Shown here in pieces: positions 60,640 to 64,000 of a stretch of 64,000 nt of DNA. The number at the start of each line of letters is the position of its first letter. The first letter of the stretch is position 1. Below the pieces are notes generated by a model. It searched no databases and was not told the DNA's origin. It saw only the letters and a list, made by a program, of their open reading frames with translations. The position numbers and the translations under genes are program-made. The DNA is from Mucilaginibacter sp. (GTDB taxonomy: Bacteria; Bacteroidota; Bacteroidia; Sphingobacteriales; Sphingobacteriaceae). The DNA is taken from positions 1 to 64,000 of the forward strand of contig NZ_JAQBOF010000036.1 of NCBI RefSeq assembly GCF_028288185.1, read 5' to 3'.

Positions 60640-60692
60640 GTGTCCGTCTGGTACAAAGCTTATAGCTTTGAACGGACGGACGCCCTGTTTTT
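60640..60692 (+). terminator. Terminator after second YXWGXW gene
   Basis: GTGTCCGTC (60640-60648) pairs with GACGGAC plus flanking bases near 60675-60683, with an inner stem CAAAGCT/AGCTTTG, then a T run. Confidence 0.8.
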
Positions 60693-60731
60693 AGCATTAT
60701 AAAATCGTTTTATAATCGTATTATTGCTATA

Positions 60732-61976
60732 ATGAAACGATTATTTACCAACCTTACCTTCCAGGTTATCCTGGCAATTATACTGGGTATTATTGTGGGG
60801 CTTTACTTTAAGCCTTTTGCACCTACAGCGCAGATGATTAGCAAAGTGTTTATCAGTTTGATAACGATGCTGATAGCGCCTATTATCTTCTTCACCATTG
60901 TACTGGGTATTGCCGGTATGAGTGATATGAAAAAGGTGGGCCGGGTAGGCGGTAAGGCGCTGCTTTACTTTGAGATTGTTACCACCTTTGCCCTTATTAT
61001 AGGTGTAACCGTTGCCAATATTGTTAAACCCGGCGAGGGCTTTGTAAGCACCGTAAAGGCAGATACCAGCAAACTGGAGGTGTATCAAAAGGCTGCATCC
61101 GAGATGCATTGGGGCGATTTTTTGGCGCACATTGTACCATCGAACGCGTTTGCTGCTTTTGCCGCAGGCGATATCTTGCAGATCCTATTCTTCGCAATAT
61201 TATTTGGTTTTGGGTTAAGCAAAATGGGCGACTCGGGCAAAGTAGCGATAGACCTTTTTGAAAAGCTATCTAAAGTGTTTTTTAACATGATGCACATCGT
61301 GATGAAGGTGGCCCCAATAGGCGCTTTCGGCGGGATGGCTTATACCATAAGTACTTACGGCATTAAAACGCTGCAACCGCTGGCTTTGCTGATGGCATCG
61401 GTTTATATTACCATGTTCCTGTTTATATTTGTGATATTGAATATTATTTGCCGCATTTATAAATTCAGTTTATGGCAGTATTTAAAACACGTTAAGGAAG
61501 AAATACTGATCGTGCTGGGTACTTCATCGTCAGAGTCGGCCCTGCCGGGGATGATGGAAAAGCTGGAGAAATTTGGCTGCTCCAAGTCGGTAGTGGGGTT
61601 GGTTATTCCGGCGGGATATTCGTTTAACCTCGATGGTACGACAATATATCTGTCTATGTCGGTAATATTTTTGGCGCAGGTGTTTCATATCCCGTTAACG
61701 CTGGCGCAGCAGTTAGGCATCATCGGCATATTAATGATAACCAGCAAAGGCGCGGCAGGGGTAACCGGCAGCGGCTTTATTGTGCTGACATCGACCCTTG
61801 CCGCCATAAAAGTTATCCCGGTAGAGGGTGTGGCGATATTGTTAGGGGTAGATAGGTTTATGTCGGAAGCGCGGGCCATCACCAATGTAATTGGTAACGG
61901 CGCGGCCACCATCGTCATCGCCAAAAGTGAAAAAGAATTTGATGAGGTGAAGTATCAAACGGCTATTGCAAGGTAG
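60732..61976 (+). CDS. Dicarboxylate/amino acid:cation symporter (DctA/GltP family)
   Basis: The 414-residue protein has about eight transmembrane helices and the hairpin motifs of the DAACS family: a GTSSSESALPGMMEKLEKFG serine-rich loop and a substrate site YSFNLDGTTIYLSMSVIFLA. It probably imports C4-dicarboxylates or glutamate with protons or sodium; the exact substrate is not distinguishable here. It stands alone and ends 102 bases before the second MITE-like element. Confidence 0.92.
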   Translation: MKRLFTNLTFQVILAIILGIIVGLYFKPFAPTAQMISKVFISLITMLIAPIIFFTIVLGIAGMSDMKKVGRVGGKALLYFEIVTTFALIIGVTVANIVKPGEGFVSTVKADTSKLEVYQKAASEMHWGDFLAHIVPSNAFAAFAAGDILQILFFAILFGFGLSKMGDSGKVAIDLFEKLSKVFFNMMHIVMKVAPIGAFGGMAYTISTYGIKTLQPLALLMASVYITMFLFIFVILNIICRIYKFSLWQYLKHVKEEILIVLGTSSSESALPGMMEKLEKFGCSKSVVGLVIPAGYSFNLDGTTIYLSMSVIFLAQVFHIPLTLAQQLGIIGILMITSKGAAGVTGSGFIVLTSTLAAIKVIPVEGVAILLGVDRFMSEARAITNVIGNGAATIVIAKSEKEFDEVKYQTAIAR

Positions 61977-62078
61977 CGTCCGATTGTTTCAAGATGTGTC
62001 GGTTCTTTGGCGGACGAATACCGCAGTATTTATCGCGTCATTCCTCGTTTTAATAGAGCTGTATTCCTAGCGGCCATC

Positions 62079-62512
62079 ATCCACCCGCTCAATCGCCGCG
62101 GGAAGGCCTTGTTCTTTTCCTTGATGAAAAGAACCGAAAATCAAGTCAGACGATAGGCTTCTTTGCGCTCGAGGCCTTTGCCAGGCAAAGCACGCAGAAT
62201 CACGGGCTGCAATATTTTTGCCCTGCTTCGCTCGCACAAAGGCAACGCTTCAGCAAAAAGTTGCTATGCCCTTCCCTCGCGCAAGGCCAACATATTCTGC
62301 CTGCTTTCACCCGAAGCTTTTCGTCTGACGATTGGGGACAAAACCGAGATCTCGGTATTAGTGGTCAATAAAAAAGAGCAGTGGCCTGTCAGCCCACGCG
62401 GCCGGGAGTATGGCCTGCGCGGTGGCAGCGATTGGGCTGACTTGATCTTTTGGTTACTTTTGGATCAAAGCCAAAAGTAACAGCCCTTCCCGCGGCGATT
62501 GAGCGGGTGGAT
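62079..62512. mobile_element. MITE-like element, copy B, with perfect 28 bp terminal inverted repeats
   Basis: The ends 62079-62106 and 62485-62512 are perfectly complementary over 28 bp (beginning ATCCACCCGCTCAATCGCCG). Next to them lie the hairpins GTTCTTTTC/GAAAAGAAC (62111-62134) and GTTACTTTTGG/CCAAAAGTAAC (62453-62481). The core (62141-62445, 305 bp) is bounded by TCAAGTCA and TGACTTGA. The end hairpins match copy A in the same orientation and the core matches in reverse. An open frame of 105 codons starting TTG at 62163 is not called, because changes between copies are not concentrated in third codon positions. No target-site duplication is evident. Confidence 0.82.
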
Positions 62513-62647
62513 TTACACATTGTGCATGCTGTTTGTAAAAATGCACGAACAGCTATATCACACCACCAACAATGCACCACTTTGTAAATTTTTCATCATA
62601 ACACAAAAAATTCATCCATCAAGACGTTAGCGGGTGGAAAATAATTT

Positions 62648-62655
62648 TAGCTTTG
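62648..62655 (+). promoter_or_regulatory. -7 box of sucD
   Basis: TAGCTTTG fits TAnnTTTG exactly and lies 23 bases upstream of the sucD ATG at 62679. No clean -33 TTG is visible. Confidence 0.6.
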
Positions 62656-62678
62656 CGATATAAAAGAAAATCAAACTA

Positions 62679-63557
62679 ATGAGTGTTCTCGTAAATAAAG
62701 ATTCTAAAGTTATAGTTCAGGGTTTTACAGGTAATGAAGGTAGCTACCACGCATCGCAGATGATAGAGTATGGTACCCAGCTTGTTGGCGGTGTTACACC
62801 GGGTAAAGGTGGCCAAACGCATTTAGATCGCCCGGTATTTAATACCGTTGCCGATGCTGTTGCAAAAACCGGTGCCAATGTATCTATCATCTTCGTTCCG
62901 CCAGCCTTTGCTGCCGATGCGATAATGGAAGCTGCCGAAGCCGGTATTAAAGTTATTGTATGTATCACCGAAGGTATCCCAACAAAGGATATGATAGCGG
63001 TTAAAGAATATTTGACAGATAAAGATAGCCGCTTGATAGGCCCTAACTGCCCCGGCATTATTACTGCCGACGAAAGCAAGAATGGCATTATGCCGGGCTT
63101 TATCTTTAAAAAAGGTAATGTAGGTGTGGTTTCAAAATCGGGCACGTTAACTTATGAAGCGGTTGACCAGGTTGTTAAAGCCGGTTTAGGCATCACCACC
63201 GCCATAGGTATTGGTGGCGACCCCATCATTGGTACTCCAACCAAAGAAGCGGTTGAGCTGTTAATGAATGATCCGGATACACACGGTATCATCATGATAG
63301 GCGAGATAGGCGGCGGCATGGAAGCCGAAGCTGCGCTTTGGATAAAAGCAAACGGTACTAAACCGGTTGTTGGCTTTATAGCAGGTCAGACAGCGCCTCC
63401 GGGTCGCCGTATGGGCCACGCGGGTGCAATTGTTGGCGGTGCCGATGATACTGCTGCCGCGAAAATGAAGATAATGCGTGAGTGTGGTATTCGTGTTGTA
63501 GAGTCGCCTGCCGAAATTGGTGCTGCTATGGCAGAGGAATTGGCCAAATTAGCGTAA
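62679..63557 (+). CDS. sucD: Succinate--CoA ligase alpha subunit
   Basis: SucD binds CoA and carries the phosphohistidine of succinyl-CoA synthetase, in the TCA cycle. The 292-residue protein has the CoA-binding Rossmann part (VIVQGFTGNEGSYHASQMIE), GPNCPGIIT, and the active-site histidine in MGHAGAIVGG near residue 247. The partner sucC is not in this window, so the subunits are encoded separately or elsewhere. Confidence 0.98.
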   Translation: MSVLVNKDSKVIVQGFTGNEGSYHASQMIEYGTQLVGGVTPGKGGQTHLDRPVFNTVADAVAKTGANVSIIFVPPAFAADAIMEAAEAGIKVIVCITEGIPTKDMIAVKEYLTDKDSRLIGPNCPGIITADESKNGIMPGFIFKKGNVGVVSKSGTLTYEAVDQVVKAGLGITTAIGIGGDPIIGTPTKEAVELLMNDPDTHGIIMIGEIGGGMEAEAALWIKANGTKPVVGFIAGQTAPPGRRMGHAGAIVGGADDTAAAKMKIMRECGIRVVESPAEIGAAMAEELAKLA

Positions 63558-63592
63558 AGCTGAAAGACTAAAGCGGAAAGCTTGTATGTATT

Positions 63593-63623
63593 AAAATCCT
63601 GGTCAGCTTGGCCGGGATTTTTT
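63593..63623 (+). terminator. Terminator after sucD
   Basis: AAATCCTGG pairs with CCGGGATTT (one wobble) around a short loop, followed by a T run. Confidence 0.75.
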
Positions 63624-63641
63624 GTTGTAAGATAAGCGCAT

Positions 63642-63719
63642 AGGCTGTCATGCTGAGGCACTCGAAGCATGAGCGTAAAGGCCCTCGCTCACACTTCGAG
63701 TGCCTCAGTGTGACAGCCT
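63642..63719. repeat. Long dispersed inverted repeat between sucD and msrB
   Basis: Arms of about 34 bases (63642-63675 and 63685-63719) containing AGGCTGTCA, GAGGCACTCGAAG and their complements enclose a short loop. Such GACAGCC/CTCGAAGCATG repeats are common in this phylum. Confidence 0.7.
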
Positions 63720-63813
63720 TTTGCTTTAGTCAAACCTATGTAAACATCCATTTTAAAAACAAATCGTCCGACTGTTTTGTCGTATATTGTATAGGTAGCG
63801 GACGGACATTTAT

Positions 63814-63850
63814 CAATCACTCATTCGCTCAATCACACATTCACTCATTA
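63814..63850 (+). repeat. Short tandem CACTCATT-like units before msrB
   Basis: ATCACTCATT, CGCTCAATC and TTCACTCATT follow one another just before the msrB ATG. They form the 5' leader or promoter region. Their role is unknown. Confidence 0.4.
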
Positions 63851-63855
63851 AAAAG

Positions 63856-64000
63856 ATGGAATACAATCAATTAACGCCCGATGAAGAATGGGTAATATTA
63901 CATAAAGGCACCGAGCGCCCATTTACCGGCGAATTATTAAATAACAAGGCCGAAGGTTTATACGTTTGCAAACGCTGCGATACGCCGTTGTATACGTCAG
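63856..64000 (+). CDS. msrB: Peptide-methionine (R)-S-oxide reductase MsrB (3' end outside window)
   Basis: The first 48 codons are visible from the ATG at 63856. They carry the family signature GTERPFTGELLNNKAEGLYV followed by CKRC (zinc CxxC) and TPLYTS. MsrB reduces the R-sulfoxide of methionine in proteins. The rest, including the catalytic cysteine, lies beyond the window. Confidence 0.9.
   Translation, partial: MEYNQLTPDEEWVILHKGTERPFTGELLNNKAEGLYVCKRCDTPLYTS

Larger units (their letters stand above)
61977..62678. other. Intergenic region containing MITE-like copy B
   Basis: This 702 bp gap between the symporter gene and sucD is mostly occupied by the MITE-like element (62079-62512). 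About 100 bases before it hold nothing I recognise. The 166 bases after it hold an AT-rich stretch and the sucD -7 box. Confidence 0.6.
63558..63855. other. Intergenic region with hairpins and simple repeats
   Basis: This 298 bp gap holds the sucD terminator (63593-63623), a long inverted repeat (63642-63719), a CGTCCG/CGGACG pair near 63768-63806, and three close CACTCATT-type units just before msrB (63814-63850). I see no gene. Confidence 0.6.

Noticed and set aside
62163..62480. 105-codon frame in MITE-like copy B (and the matching 66-codon frame in copy A)
   Set aside because: Both begin with TTG, and differences between copies are not third-position biased, so I treat them as part of the repeat.
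1..64000. tRNA, rRNA or CRISPR arrays
   Set aside because: No TpsiC-loop-like GGTTCGAATCC sequence, no rRNA segment and no regularly spaced direct repeats with unique spacers were seen.

Overview
The window looks like the chromosome of a member of the Sphingobacteriaceae (phylum Bacteroidota), most like Mucilaginibacter or Pedobacter. The grounds are Bacteroidota-type -7 promoter boxes (TAnnTTTG), FtsZ ending in the NSFLHDNVD peptide, SusC-like and DUF5686 outer-membrane proteins, an Hc1-type small histone-like protein, and many short palindromic repeats typical of these genomes. I assigned the family from recognised protein and repeat style, not from a search.

Layout. 1-4.0 kb: the end of the ribosomal alpha operon (rpoA, rplQ), then dnaK. 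4.1-11.2 kb: a GH31 alpha-glucosidase, nhaA, a small Hc1-like gene, a cytochrome c/FG-GAP lipoprotein and an alpha-oxoamine synthase. 11.3-27.3 kb: a complete minus-strand division and cell wall (dcw) cluster in the order mraZ-rsmH-ftsL-ftsI-murE-mraY-murD-ftsW-murG-murC-ftsQ-ftsA-ftsZ, without murF or ddl. It is preceded by five helically phased MraZ boxes and a large palindromic element. 27.7-41.5 kb: a UbiD decarboxylase, two M16 peptidase homologues that both lack the zinc motif, a TauE/SafE exporter with its DUF1634 partner, an outer-membrane barrel protein, an alpha/beta hydrolase, a DinB protein, a DUF885 lipoprotein and a DUF5996 protein. 42.0-48.5 kb: pruA, then an inorganic-carbon group (two paralogous beta-carbonic anhydrases, a SulP transporter, DUF1275 and cupin genes). 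48.6-57.4 kb: an acyl-CoA carboxylase, an AT-rich HARE-HTH/nuclease-like gene, a GNAT, an M42 peptidase, a nucleotidyltransferase, dapA and a DUF5686 protein. 57.6-64 kb: ligA, two tandem YXWGXW secreted proteins, a DctA-type symporter, sucD and the start of msrB.

Most genes are ordinary housekeeping genes. The interesting material is between them. The strongest novel signal is a pair of about 0.43-0.48 kb MITE-like elements (40068-40547 and 62079-62512). Both have terminal inverted repeats (28 bp and perfect in one copy), two distinct hairpins next to the ends, and a roughly 305 bp core bounded by TCAAGTCA/TGACTTGA. The core lies in opposite orientation in the two copies while the end hairpins keep the same orientation, which suggests core inversion. 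Other notable signals are a 222 bp multi-palindrome with compensatory changes upstream of mraZ, an iteron-like TGTTTCA array, a repeat fused in frame to the start of murD, a shared ECF-like promoter pattern before the YXWGXW pair, and a perfect 27 bp stem terminator between a nucleotidyltransferase gene and dapA.

No rRNA, tRNA, CRISPR array, intact insertion sequence or prophage gene was seen.
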